Shown here: piece after piece, positions 25,890 through 34,267 of the stretch
Layout: the number at the start of each line of letters is the position of its first letter
Numbering within the stretch: position 1 is the stretch's first letter
Assembly (NCBI RefSeq): GCF_023705585.1
Contig: NZ_BOQE01000001.1
Span: forward strand, 712,501-776,500
Origin: Collibacillus ludicampi
GTDB lineage: Bacteria; Bacillota; Bacilli; Tumebacillales; BOQE01
Reading direction: 5' to 3'
Length of the DNA: 64,000 nt
Position numbers and translations under genes: made by a program
Notes under the pieces: model-generated
Databases searched by the model: none
The model's input: only the letters and a program-made list of their open reading frames with translations
Told to the model about the DNA's origin: nothing

Positions 25890-25934
25890 TGTAAAAAGTT
25901 AAGAATCATTGGTGCTGGTCACATTGAAAATCAG

Positions 25935-26170
25935 TGCTTGGGTGGGTGTATCGCTTTGCGCTTGGGTTCGATGAAGGTCGTTCAATGAGGCAAATGCTTT
26001 GCGCTCATGCTCCGTGGAGGTCGTCTTGCATGGAATCATATACAAATGTTGCAAGACGACCTCCAAAGTCGCTATTACGCGCAAAGCATTTGCCTCTTTA
26101 CGTATAAAGGAAGCGGAACGACCTTCAACTCACCTCTTCGCCGCAAAGCGATACAACCCACCCAAAAGCC
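25935..26170. repeat. nested hairpin repeat, copy 5 (type A enclosing type B)
   Basis: The type A outer arms (GGGTGGGTGTATCGCTTTGC / GCAAAGCGATACAACCCACC) enclose one complete type B hairpin. The type B lower stem here is GGCAAATGCTTTGCGC / GCGCAAAGCATTTGCC, a perfect 16-bp match that differs from the GGGCGTATGC arms of copy 4 on both sides. The upper stem is GGAGGTCGTCTTGCA / TGCAAGACGACCTCC, with a C-G pair replaced by T-A. Confidence 0.9.
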
Positions 26171-26520
26171 ATTCCGTTTCTTATGGCAGCATCAAACTTC
26201 TTTTCCTCACAAGAAACTTATCTCTCACGGAATATAATCAAAATTTTGCGAGACGACCTCCGTCGCTGTCTCACGCAAAGCATTACGCCCACCAAAAGCC
26301 ACTCCGTTTCTGATGGCAGCCTCAAACATCTCTTTCCTCACAAGAAACTTGTCTCGCACGGAATATGATCACATGTCCCGAAACATCCTCCAAAGTCGTT
26401 GTCTCACGCAGAGCATTACGCCCACCCAAAAGTCACTCCGATTCTTGTGGCAGACTTTGTACTATCTTCCGCACAAAGAACTGTTCATCCTTTGATGGTG
26501 CCTCTCGTGGTATGGGGAAA
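26171..26520. repeat. string of broken hairpin-repeat halves
   Basis: Right-arm fragments (GTCTCACGCAAAGCATTACG near 26267 and a similar one near 26402) with flanking ACTCCGTTTCT and CACAAGAAACT boxes appear at least twice, without matching left arms. No gene. The DUF2935 gene starts after it. Confidence 0.7.
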
Positions 26521-26581
26521 TTCCATGCACTCTTCCAGGCAAACGCACATAGGTTGGTTCTGAGAAGAAAGGAGGATCTAT

Positions 26582-27391
26582 TTGAACAGGGATTATGTAA
26601 GCGAGGCAGCGTTTGAACATCGCTTTTGGCTGCGCGTTCTCGAGGATCACTCACGCTTTATACTCGATGGATTGTCACCAAGAGAAAACTTAGAGATACA
26701 ACGCGCGGAACAATTCTTTCATCTGTTTGATTCGTTATTGAGCCAGTCCCAACAGGTCTCATCAGAGGAAGAGGTCATTGCCCTTAATGAACAAGCCCAT
26801 CGCTATGTTCAGGAACTGCGGGAATTTAAACTGCATCTCATCCGCAGACATCTGCAAGGACACATCAGCTTTAGTTTACCTCCCACTTTCCTAAACCATA
26901 TGGTGAACGAGCTTGAAGAATACATGCGCATCTTAAACTCCCTGCTGTCTGGACAAATCCCCCCAAGCTATCATGCCGTTCATCACCATCTGCTTTGGCT
27001 CCCCGACGCTTCCGGTCATTCCGATGCGATCGCCGCTTCACTCGATATGGCGGAGAAGAGGATGATCGAGAAGAGCAAAACGTTCACGAAACATTTTGAT
27101 GAATATTATTTGAAAGCGATTGAACTTGCCAGTTATTTGCGCACACACTTGAGAGAATTCCCTGCATTAGATCGTTTTAACAAAGAAGTCGAAGTAGAGA
27201 TTCTTCTGTTCAACAGGTTTTTACGGGAGATCGAAGAGACGAGGCTAAACAATCAAACATTAGGCGCATTGTCTCCGATCTTGCCCGATCACATGTTGCG
27301 AGAGGAATGTTATTATCTCACAAAACTTTCGCGCGTGACGGATATCAAACCTCCTGACTGCTCCCCTGCGAAATCGCTCCTGGATACGTAG
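26582..27391 (+). CDS. DUF2935 family protein
   Basis: A 269-residue, largely helical, His- and Glu-rich protein. Two related halves start with EAAFEHRFWLRVLEDHSRFI and KSKTFTKHFDEYYLKAIELA, matching DUF2935 proteins of Bacillales, which have a ferritin-like four-helix fold. Their function is not established; several conserved His/Glu suggest metal binding. The TTG start follows AAAGGAGG by 5 nt. Confidence 0.82.
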   Translation: MNRDYVSEAAFEHRFWLRVLEDHSRFILDGLSPRENLEIQRAEQFFHLFDSLLSQSQQVSSEEEVIALNEQAHRYVQELREFKLHLIRRHLQGHISFSLPPTFLNHMVNELEEYMRILNSLLSGQIPPSYHAVHHHLLWLPDASGHSDAIAASLDMAEKRMIEKSKTFTKHFDEYYLKAIELASYLRTHLREFPALDRFNKEVEVEILLFNRFLREIEETRLNNQTLGALSPILPDHMLREECYYLTKLSRVTDIKPPDCSPAKSLLDT

Positions 27392-27393
27392 AT

Positions 27394-27427
27394 AAAAGGG
27401 AACCCCCGAGTTTATAGGGGTTCCTTA
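27394..27427. terminator. terminator between DUF2935 gene and the ABC exporter genes
   Basis: Arms GGAACCCC / GGGGTTCC with a 10-nt loop. On the minus strand it is followed by CTTTTATC, so it suits the ABC genes; it may also stop the DUF2935 transcript. Confidence 0.65.
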
Positions 27428-27441
27428 ATGAATCGTGATAT

Positions 27442-28467
27442 TTATATTCTGGTGTTAACTGTAGCCATTGCATGATCCTCGGGCAATCCTTCCTGATAAA
27501 TCCTCCGTACGATCGTATCAATGTCCGGTTCCTCCAGGTTTACATCTGTAATTTCGTACTTTCTTGAAATCCGTTGAATGAGTTCTGAGGCACTGACTTC
27601 CTTCCGGTCAAACTGCAACCATACACGGTTCCCTTCCCGCCTAATCACTTCAGCCCCTTCAATGGAGAATACTTCCACATAACCGTCCAATTCCACAATG
27701 AGCACGCGCGAAGTGCCGTACAATTCCTTAATCTTCGCCAGCGGGCCATCGTACATGACGCGTCCTTTATCAATCAGGATCATTCGCCGGCAAAGCTTCT
27801 CGATATCCGCCATATCGTGCGTCGTCAAAATCACGGTCACCCCGCGTTCGCGATTGATCTCCTGAATGAAAGTGCGCATGCTCTCTTTTGCGACCACATC
27901 CAACCCGATCGTCGGTTCATCGAGGAAAAGAATTTTAGGATCATGCAACAAAGAAGCAGCGATATCCGCCCTCATCCGCTGTCCCAATGATAATTGCCGG
28001 ACAGGAGTTTGAAAAAATTCATGAAGCCCCAGGATTTCCGAAAAGGTCTTCATATTTTCCCGATACCGTTGATCGGGAATCTGATACACCTGTTTCAGCA
28101 ATTCGAATGATTCGATCGTCGGCAGATCCCACCATAACTGCGTCCGCTGACCAAACACCACTCCGATTTGCATTGCATTCTTCTGTCGTTCTTTGTAAGG
28201 AATGATGCCATTCACCCTTACGTCGCCTGATGTAGGCACAAGGATACCCGTCAGCATCTTGATCGTGGTGGATTTTCCTGCCCCGTTCGGCCCGATATAT
28301 CCCACCATCTCCCCCTCTTCGATCGAGAATGAAATGTCCTCGACCGCCATCTTCGTGACATATTCCCTATGAAAGAGACTGCGTAGGGCTCCCCACATCC
28401 CCGGCTGCCTTTTGACGATGGTGAACTCCTTATAAAGATGTTTGACTTCGATCACGCCTGCACGCAC
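27442..28467 (-). CDS. ABC exporter ATP-binding protein (COG4586 type)
   Basis: A 341-residue ABC ATPase: Walker A GPNGAGKST, signature LSLGQRMRADIAASLL, Walker B ILFLDEPTIGLD and switch LTTHDMADIEKLC. The N-terminal insertion around RSLFHREYVTKMAVEDISF and the LWWDLPTIESFELLKQVYQI stretch are typical of the COG4586 group that pairs with two ABC-2 permeases. These complexes export unknown small molecules, in some bacteria viologen-like toxins. The GTG start is close to AAGGAGA. The two permease genes lie just upstream. Confidence 0.85.
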   Translation of the reverse strand: MRAGVIEVKHLYKEFTIVKRQPGMWGALRSLFHREYVTKMAVEDISFSIEEGEMVGYIGPNGAGKSTTIKMLTGILVPTSGDVRVNGIIPYKERQKNAMQIGVVFGQRTQLWWDLPTIESFELLKQVYQIPDQRYRENMKTFSEILGLHEFFQTPVRQLSLGQRMRADIAASLLHDPKILFLDEPTIGLDVVAKESMRTFIQEINRERGVTVILTTHDMADIEKLCRRMILIDKGRVMYDGPLAKIKELYGTSRVLIVELDGYVEVFSIEGAEVIRREGNRVWLQFDRKEVSASELIQRISRKYEITDVNLEEPDIDTIVRRIYQEGLPEDHAMATVNTRI

Positions 28468-28491
28468 TCTCCTTTTTTCAACACTCGTTTT

Positions 28492-29310
28492 TCAAGATCC
28501 CGCACTTTTATAACGATTCAATCCCGTCATCCATACACGGTAACACAACCAAAAGAAAACGATACCGACAAACGGGCTCAAGATCCCTAGATACAGGGAA
28601 ATCTTCGTATGTACTTTGTTTAACAAAAACATGGCCGGAAAATAATTAACAAAAGCGAACGGAACCACGAGAATAAAAAACCACTGCAATAAACGAGGGT
28701 AAATGGAAAGCGGGTAACTCACCATGCTTTTGGCTGGAAACATGACGACCCAGTACAAACGTTCCGAGCGGGTCGTCCAGAAAGCTAATGCTGAAATCAA
28801 AACCAAAAGCCCTCCTTGGATTAACGTACCGCCAAACACAGTTCCGAAAAAAACAAGCCATCTCCCAACCTGCCAATGCAAGCCGAGCTTTATATAGGAG
28901 AGCCAAACCGCGAGGATACTGAAGAATAATTGTCCGAACGCACCCACATCAAACTTCAAGGCGATAAAGTGGAAAAAAGGATGAATCGGCCGCACAAGAA
29001 AACGGTCAAACGTGCCGTTCCATATATACTGGTCAAGACTGCGGAAATGAAAAAAGAAGAGAACACATACACCCCAAGAGAGAACGGACAATGCAAAAAG
29101 AAACAGCAATTCCCAAAATGTCCATCCATCCAGCGTCTTAAATTGATACAGGACTGTCCACATGGTAACTGCCGTACCTGCATAACTCATTGCCCATCCC
29201 AAAATGTTCATGACAAACGCGTAGCGGTATTGCATTTGTGCGCGAATACTGGCTGAGACCATATGGAAATAGAGACGAGCCCCTTTAATCCATGACATCA
29301 TGGCCATCAT
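28492..29310 (-). CDS. ABC-2 type permease (first permease of the exporter)
   Basis: About 272 residues with six predicted membrane segments, e.g. AFVMNILGWAMSYAGTAVTM and the FLVRPIHPFFHFIALKFDVG loop typical of the ABC2_membrane_6 family. The start is taken within the ATGATGGCCATGATG cluster at 29310 that overlaps the stop of the upstream permease, giving translational coupling. Confidence 0.82.
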   Translation of the reverse strand: MMAMMSWIKGARLYFHMVSASIRAQMQYRYAFVMNILGWAMSYAGTAVTMWTVLYQFKTLDGWTFWELLFLFALSVLSWGVCVLFFFHFRSLDQYIWNGTFDRFLVRPIHPFFHFIALKFDVGAFGQLFFSILAVWLSYIKLGLHWQVGRWLVFFGTVFGGTLIQGGLLVLISALAFWTTRSERLYWVVMFPAKSMVSYPLSIYPRLLQWFFILVVPFAFVNYFPAMFLLNKVHTKISLYLGILSPFVGIVFFWLCYRVWMTGLNRYKSAGS

Positions 29311-30111
29311 CCTCCCTGAACAACAACTTTTAAGGAAGCTTTCTTCCACACGAAACGCATGATCGCATAGTTAACAACCAACCAGAACGCCTGGAGCATG
29401 ATCGCGTGAAAGATCTCCGCCCCTCGCAGTTGCCCAACAAAAATCGCGTTTGGCACGAACGAATATCCATTGAACCGGGAGATAACGGGCGATGTGTTCA
29501 AACACGGGAGGAAAAAACCAAAGAGGCACGACTGCACCTGAGAACAACGAAACTGAAAAGTAGAAAATATCTTCGACCCCGCCAGTTTCTACGAGCCAAA
29601 AAGTAAACAGACCGAATGTCAATTCAATACTGTAACGGATGAGATAACCTAAAATCGCTGAGAGAATAAAGATGATCCATGTGCTTAATGAAGAAGGTAA
29701 AACTGGATGGAAGCATAAGAACAGTACGATATACAGCGGGGCAATCGCCGTAATGAAATGAAAAGCGACGCTCCCCAGATCGGAAAACAAGACGCGTAAC
29801 GGATAATCAAAAGGACGCATCAATTCCATCGCGATGTCACCGTTGCGGACACGTTCCTGAATCTCCCAAAGTGAAGTCCCTGCCGCATGTAATCCCTGCA
29901 ACATCTGACTGATGAGTACATAACTGAGCATCGTGTCGAAAGATTTTCCACCGGCCGTCTCTTCTCCTCCATATAGCCCGTACCAGATAAATCCCCACAT
30001 AAAAAGAAACATGAGGTTGGACAAGAGTCGAGTCCACGCATCAAACCGATAGACGGCAGACCTCTGAAATGACTTGCGTGTAAACTCCAAGTACATTCGA
30101 AACTTTCGCAT
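29307..30111 (-). pseudogene. ABC-2 type permease (second permease), frameshifted near 29478
   Basis: The frame from 30111 (MRKFRMYLEF) encodes a typical ABC2_membrane_6 permease up to FEHIARYLP, then continues out of frame (VQWIFVRAKRD) to a stop at 29371. In the next frame the expected C-terminus is intact: FNGYSFVPNAIFVGQLRGAE followed by a membrane span and KKASLKVVVQGG, ending at 29307 just at the next gene's start. Removing one G at about 29478 restores the whole protein. The cause may be a real mutation, a sequencing error in a G-run, or frameshifting. The GGGGGATG ribosome site is present. Confidence 0.82.
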
Positions 30112-30241
30112 ATCATCCCCCCCATGGTTTCGTATGACCCTTAGATTGATATTATATAACGATTCGATCGTCACAAAAAAGCGAAACACCCCCGTACTTC
30201 GCTACTCTTACAATGTTTGGATTACAATGTTCGTTATTCTT

Positions 30242-30643
30242 TCATGGTTTCTCTTCACCCACACTCGAATCAAGCGACAGATCATGTTCCTCGACCCTTA
30301 CGATGTGGTTTTCTGTGTTCACAAACACGACTTTGGGGTTCAATTCTCCGATCTCCGTTTCATCGAAGATTCCCAGGCTTAGGATGATGACTAAATCTCC
30401 GGGGTGAAACAAATGTGCAGGAGGACCGTTAAGACAAATCTTTCCTGATCCTTCAGGTGCAGGCAAAGCGTATGTTTTCCAGCGAGTAGCATTTCTCAGG
30501 CTGGTGATCTGCACCATCTCGAACGGGAGAATGTTCGCTTCTTTCATTAAGAGGGAGTCAATCGTTATACTTCCTACATAATCCAAATCAGCCTCCGTAA
30601 CAGTTGCCCTGTGGATCTTCCCCTTGCACATCAACCGACGCAT
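30242..30643 (-). CDS. panD: aspartate 1-decarboxylase
   Basis: PanD makes beta-alanine for pantothenate. The proenzyme self-cleaves at Gly-Ser to make a pyruvoyl group; the site is in YVGSITIDSLLM. The 133-residue length and KGKIHRATVTEADLDYVGS / ALPAPEGSGKICLNGPPAHL match the family. The substrate-binding ATRWKTYALP is present. It is monocistronic. panB and panC are not in the window. Confidence 0.95.
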   Translation of the reverse strand: MRRLMCKGKIHRATVTEADLDYVGSITIDSLLMKEANILPFEMVQITSLRNATRWKTYALPAPEGSGKICLNGPPAHLFHPGDLVIILSLGIFDETEIGELNPKVVFVNTENHIVRVEEHDLSLDSSVGEEKP

Positions 30644-30795
30644 GAGTCATTCGGCTCCTTCCTTATTGTAAGATCAAGATTTTCCCGAATTTCGGGACAC
30701 GTATCATGAATCATCTTCATCATTTAAGGTATGTATGTCTTTCTGATTTGTTCTGGATCCCAGACCTTCCATTCGAAAATGATTCACTTATTGAA

Positions 30796-30823
30796 CAAAA
30801 ATCCGCACCTTTCAAAGGTGCGG
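30796..30823 (-). terminator. terminator of the TGRR-repeat gene
   Basis: CCGCACCTTTCAAAGGTGCGG hairpin (a near-perfect palindrome) followed by ATTTTTG on the minus strand, 44 nt after the stop. It supports minus-strand transcription of the repeat gene. Confidence 0.8.
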
Positions 30824-30866
30824 AACACATATCTCTCCCGAATGTACGGCGACCTGTGTCGCAATT

Positions 30867-31545
30867 TTAGCGGCGACCTGTGGTACGACGACGACCTGTG
30901 GTGCGACGACGACCTGTGGTGCGGCGGCGTCCTGTGCTACGGCGTCCTGTGCTACGGCGGCGTCCTGTGCTACGGCGGCGTCCTGTACGGCGTCCTGTGC
31001 TACGGCGGCGTCCTGTGCTACGGCGGCGTCCTGTGGTGCGGCGGCGTCCTGTGGTGCGGCGGCGTCCTGTGGTGCGGCGGCGTCCTGTGCTACGGCGTCC
31101 TGTACGGCGTCCTGTACGGCGTCCTGTACGGCGTCCTGTACGGCGTCCTGTACGGCGTCCTGTACGGCGTCCTGTACGGCGTCCTGTACGGCGTCCTGTA
31201 CGGCGTCCTGTACGGCGTCCTGTACGGCGTCCTGTACGGCGTCCTGTACGGCGTCCTGTGCTACGGCGTCCTGTGCTACGGCGTCCTGTGCTACGGCGTC
31301 CTGTGCTACGGCGTCCTGTGCTACGGCGTCCTGTGCTACGGCGTCCTGTGCTACGGCGTCCTGTACGGCGTCCTGTACGGCGTCCTGTACGGCGTCCTGT
31401 ACGGCGTCCTGTACGGCGTCCTGTACGGCGTCCTGTGCTACGGCGTCCTGTACGACGTCCTGTACCGCGACCTGTACCGCGACCTGTACGGCGTCCTGTA
31501 CCGCGACCTGTGCTGCGACCTGTGCGGCGTCCTCTGGTAAGGGGA
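30867..31545. repeat. 12/15-bp tandem repeat array encoding the TGRR tail
   Basis: Units ACAGGACGCCGT (12 bp) and ACAGGACGCCGTAGC (15 bp), written on the minus strand, form blocks of identical copies, e.g. a run of 13 or so 12-mers near 31095-31255 and seven 15-mers near 31255-31360. The third-base identity shows recent expansion. Because the units are multiples of three and lack stops, five of six frames are open here; only the TGRR frame has a start and ribosome site. Confidence 0.95.
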
Positions 31546-31658
31546 CCGGCAACCAGTTCGGCTTCGACCGGATCACGGCGCATATACATGTCCGTCAATC
31601 CTTCCGCATCTGCCGTACGCACGACTTCACGCAGCTCCTCTTGATTCATTGTCTTCAT
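30867..31658 (-). CDS. Thr-Gly-Arg-Arg repeat protein, candidate CotG-like spore-coat protein
   Basis: A 263-residue protein: a short acidic N-terminal part (MKTMNQEELREVV, ending near AELVAGPL at residue ~40) and a ~220-residue tail made only of T, G, R and S, about 50 units of TGRR with STGRR and RTTGRR variants. The start at 31658 follows GAGGTG, and a terminator lies after the stop. It is divergent from cotH, as cotG is in Bacillus subtilis. CotG there is a basic repeat protein phosphorylated by CotH. The Thr/Ser residues between Arg pairs are candidate phosphosites. No homology to CotG is claimed; the link is by context and composition. After the TAA, further TGRR codons remain in frame, suggesting a shortened tail. 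Confidence 0.7.
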   Translation of the reverse strand: MKTMNQEELREVVRTADAEGLTDMYMRRDPVEAELVAGPLTRGRRTGRSTGRGTGRRTGRGTGRGTGRRTGRRSTGRRTGRRTGRRTGRRTGRRTGRRTGRRSTGRRSTGRRSTGRRSTGRRSTGRRSTGRRSTGRRTGRRTGRRTGRRTGRRTGRRTGRRTGRRTGRRTGRRTGRRTGRRTGRRTGRRSTGRRRTTGRRRTTGRRRTTGRRRSTGRRRSTGRRTGRRRSTGRRRSTGRRSTGRRRTTGRRRTTGRRRTTGRR

Positions 31659-31921
31659 ATCAACACCTCTTTTATGACTATTTACCTGTATAGAGAAGGT
31701 TTCGTGTAGAGATCATCAACCCCCGTTCGATCAACACTTTCCCTTCAGCTTACAGGAAAAAATTATTCGTTATATCCTACGGAAAAGCGACAGTCATTGC
31801 CATAGACATCTGTTCCCATTCGCACAAAATCAGCGTCTCTTTCCACCGCATGGTGACCAATCCATCCCTTCCCGCATTACTATAAATCACGCGATGTCTT
31901 TATAGAGAAAGGAGGAATACG
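31659..31921. promoter_or_regulatory. divergent region between the TGRR gene and cotH
   Basis: About 260 nt that must hold both promoters. No convincing sigma-K or sigma-E pair was found, though A+T-rich ATTACTATA lies about 35 nt before the cotH start. The ribosome site AAAGGAGG is at the right end. Confidence 0.5.
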
Positions 31922-33022
31922 ATGAATACTTCTCAACATGTCGCAATTCCGAGTTATTTCCTCTACATTCATCCTTATGACCTCCAAGAACTGCGAAGAG
32001 ACATTTGGTGTGATGACCCGTTACCTGCCAGACTAAAAGTGGGAAAAAATCAGTATATTATCGACATCGCCTATCGTGGTTCGCATATTCGCGAATTCCG
32101 CAAGAAATCTTATAATCTCAAATTTGTAAAACCTGAAACTTTCCAAGGAAATAGGGAGATTCATCTCAACGCCGAATATATTGACCCTTCTATGATCCGT
32201 AATAAACTTTCCCTCGATTTTTTTCGTGATATCGGTACGTTATCCCCGGAAACACAACACATTTTCCTCAAGTTGAACGGAACTCCAGCAGGTATCTATC
32301 TTCAACTGGAATCGGTCGATGATCTGTTTCTAAAAAGAAGAGGTTTACCGCAAGGGGCCATATACTATGCGATCAACGACAATGCCAACTTTTCGTTGAT
32401 CAGCCCTATCGATGATGATGTCAAAAAATCGTTGGAGTCCGGATACGAACGAAAGTGCGGTACCGAAGAGGACGACGGGTATCTTCGAGAGCTGATTTAC
32501 AAAATCAATACGATACCCAGAGCGGACTTTGGAAAAGAAATTACTAAATACGTGGCTGTGGACAAGTATCTACGCTGGCTGATCGGGGTGATTTGCACCC
32601 AGAATTTTGATGGATTCATCCATAACTATGCGCTCTATCGCAACAACGAAACCGGTTTATTCGAAATGATTCCCTGGGATTATGATGCCACATGGGGACG
32701 TGATTGTAATGGCAAGATCATGGAGTACGACTATGTCCCCATCGAAGGGTACAACACTCTTACCGCCCGCATACTCGATGTCTCATCATTCCGCATGCGT
32801 TATAAACAATTGCTCGAGGAAATCCTGGAGACACAGTTTACTGTAGCCGCCCTTGAACCTAAAGTAATCTCAATGTATACAGCCCTACGCCCCTTTGTTC
32901 TTCTTGACCCTTATAAACAAAAGGACATTCGCAAATTCGACACGGAACCCGAATTTATTCTTAAGTTTGTCGCGGATCGTAACCGCTATTTGCGAGAGTG
33001 CCTGGCAAATCTTAAGGCGTAA
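31922..33022 (+). CDS. cotH: spore-coat protein kinase CotH
   Basis: A 366-residue CotH-family atypical kinase. RGSHIREFRKKSYNLKF near 57-73 corresponds to the nucleotide-binding region with R and K, and the catalytic part CTQNFDGFIHNYALYRNNET followed by GLFEMIPWDYDATWG carries the Asn/Asp residues that bind metal and phosphate. In Bacillus, CotH phosphorylates the Ser-rich tails of CotB and CotG. Here a TGRR-repeat gene is divergent and CotB-like genes follow, so substrates are encoded on both sides. The start has AAAGGAGG upstream and the gene ends in two terminators. Confidence 0.93.
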   Translation: MNTSQHVAIPSYFLYIHPYDLQELRRDIWCDDPLPARLKVGKNQYIIDIAYRGSHIREFRKKSYNLKFVKPETFQGNREIHLNAEYIDPSMIRNKLSLDFFRDIGTLSPETQHIFLKLNGTPAGIYLQLESVDDLFLKRRGLPQGAIYYAINDNANFSLISPIDDDVKKSLESGYERKCGTEEDDGYLRELIYKINTIPRADFGKEITKYVAVDKYLRWLIGVICTQNFDGFIHNYALYRNNETGLFEMIPWDYDATWGRDCNGKIMEYDYVPIEGYNTLTARILDVSSFRMRYKQLLEEILETQFTVAALEPKVISMYTALRPFVLLDPYKQKDIRKFDTEPEFILKFVADRNRYLRECLANLKA

Positions 33023-33122
33023 AGAAAAAGCAGATTCCTCCTCATTTTCCGCTTCTGCTCATTCCAACAGGCAAAGAGTAAGCGTAGTATATCTCAGCCA
33101 ATCAAGGATATTTCCCGCCATG

Positions 33123-33160
33123 AAGGAAGAAGCGGCTTTCAAGCTTCTTCCTCTTTTTTT
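33123..33160 (+). terminator. terminator of cotH
   Basis: GGAAGAAGC / GCTTCTTCC stem with TTTTTTT tail. A copy is present at about 35302-35345 in the duplicated segment. Confidence 0.85.
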
Positions 33161-33170
33161 GGCTATTACG

Positions 33171-33222
33171 AAAAAAGCGTTCGTTCTGCAGGAACCATAG
33201 GCAGAACGGACGCTTTCTTTAT
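33171..33222. terminator. bidirectional terminator between cotH and the short CotB-like gene
   Basis: GCGTTCGTTCTGC / GCAGAACGGACGC flanked by AAAAAA on the left and TTTCTTTATT on the right. It fits both cotH read-through and the convergent minus-strand gene. Duplicated at about 35357-35405. Confidence 0.8.
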
Positions 33223-33279
33223 TCATTGCACTTTTTTGCAGAATCCTTTCGGCGAAACGGATGTTATACATTCCATACA

Positions 33280-33780
33280 TCAAGCAAATCGTATCTCAAT
33301 GATGATACGATGCACCTCCTCATTAGTTCCCTTTTCCATCGTGACGTTGAAACGCGGAACTTTTTCAGAAGTATTACATATATTTACCGGGATTCTCTCA
33401 AGGAATGATTGTTCCTCAAGCGGATGCGGGTATGGCTTGCATTCCTGATCCTTCTTAATTCCTATGCGATTCCACGTTGGTTTGTCATCTTCGTTTGCAC
33501 GTCCAGGGCTGATATTGCGAATCAGAGATTTGGGAATCGGTCGAACTTCTTCCGTTTCATCGATCACGATCACATGATCTTCAAAACAGTTGATGAGCAT
33601 CCCCTCTATACGATCCGAACCGTCCCGATTGATCTGGACCCAACTGTATTTCAATTTTTGCAGGAATTCATCAAATTTGTCTTCGTCCATATGTTTCGGG
33701 TCCTTTATAGAGTCAGCGAACTTCGAACTTTCTTTTGTATCTTCAACCATGCATTTGACATCCCCTTTCATTTGACTCAT
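33280..33780 (-). CDS. short CotB-like spore-coat protein
   Basis: A 156-166-residue acidic protein with one CotB-type Sm-like unit: FDEFLQKLKYSWVQINRDGS, then IEGMLINCFEDHVIVID and IPKSLIRNISPG. This is the same module found in the CotB-like proteins at 34.3 and 36.4 kb, with RDGS in place of (R/H)GGP. The start could be ATG 33780, or 33750, which has AAAGGGGA upstream. It is convergent with cotH. A decayed copy lies at 35460-35709. Function is inferred from the module and location. Confidence 0.65.
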   Translation of the reverse strand: MSQMKGDVKCMVEDTKESSKFADSIKDPKHMDEDKFDEFLQKLKYSWVQINRDGSDRIEGMLINCFEDHVIVIDETEEVRPIPKSLIRNISPGRANEDDKPTWNRIGIKKDQECKPYPHPLEEQSFLERIPVNICNTSEKVPRFNVTMEKGTNEEVHRIIIEIRFA

Positions 33781-33781
33781 G

Positions 33782-34267
33782 GCAATTATAATGCATGTAT
33801 ACGTGAACCCTGACCTAAAGCGTACTCCACTCTCACCTATTTTCTATCGATCACCTTTGAACAGTTAAACGATTGTCTTATCACTTATACGATTGTCCAC
33901 TGAATATAGTAAGTTAGCTTTTGGAAAGGGGTTGACACTCATTCGCTTATCAACCCAGTCAGAACCCAGTCCCCATACTCGATGCCCGAAACTTGTTGAA
34001 CTCCGCAACTGGATAACGGTAGTTCCGTCGAACCATCAAGTTTTTGGCGGATACAAAAGGTTTTCCGATTTCCTCCACAACGCAACGAGGATCGCGTAGA
34101 AGTCGTGACATCCCCTTGCGAGAACGTACGGATACCGGCACATCAAATGAAGGCGATCACCGATATTGGTTAAGTCATGCAGCGGAATCACCTAATTCAT
34201 AGTATGAATGGCATCAAGAAATGTGCCTAGAGAAAACTGGGCGAATCATGTGAAGGAGGGTTATTTT
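33782..34267. other. intergenic region between the short and first long CotB-like genes
   Basis: No gene seen. Much of it (from TTATCACTTATACGATTGTC on) recurs at 35990-36400 with small differences, so it is part of the duplicated segment. The conserved AATTCATAGTATG about 65 nt before both CotB-like starts may be part of a late-sporulation promoter, but the -35 part is not clear. Confidence 0.5.

Noticed and set aside
25999-26500. Several short plus-strand frames in the repeat cluster
   Set aside because: They are translations of broken hairpin arms; no conservation between copies at the protein level.
30731-31540. Plus-strand open frames rich in GVLYGVLYG or RRPVRRPV, and a minus-strand frame rich in AQDAVQDAV
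   Set aside because: They arise because the repeat units are multiples of three with no stops. None has a ribosome site; only the TGRR frame has a start, ribosome site and terminator.
34198-34215. Sigma-K promoter before the CotB-like genes
   Set aside because: CATAGTATG resembles the -10 element and is conserved in both copies, but no matching -35 AC at the right distance was found.
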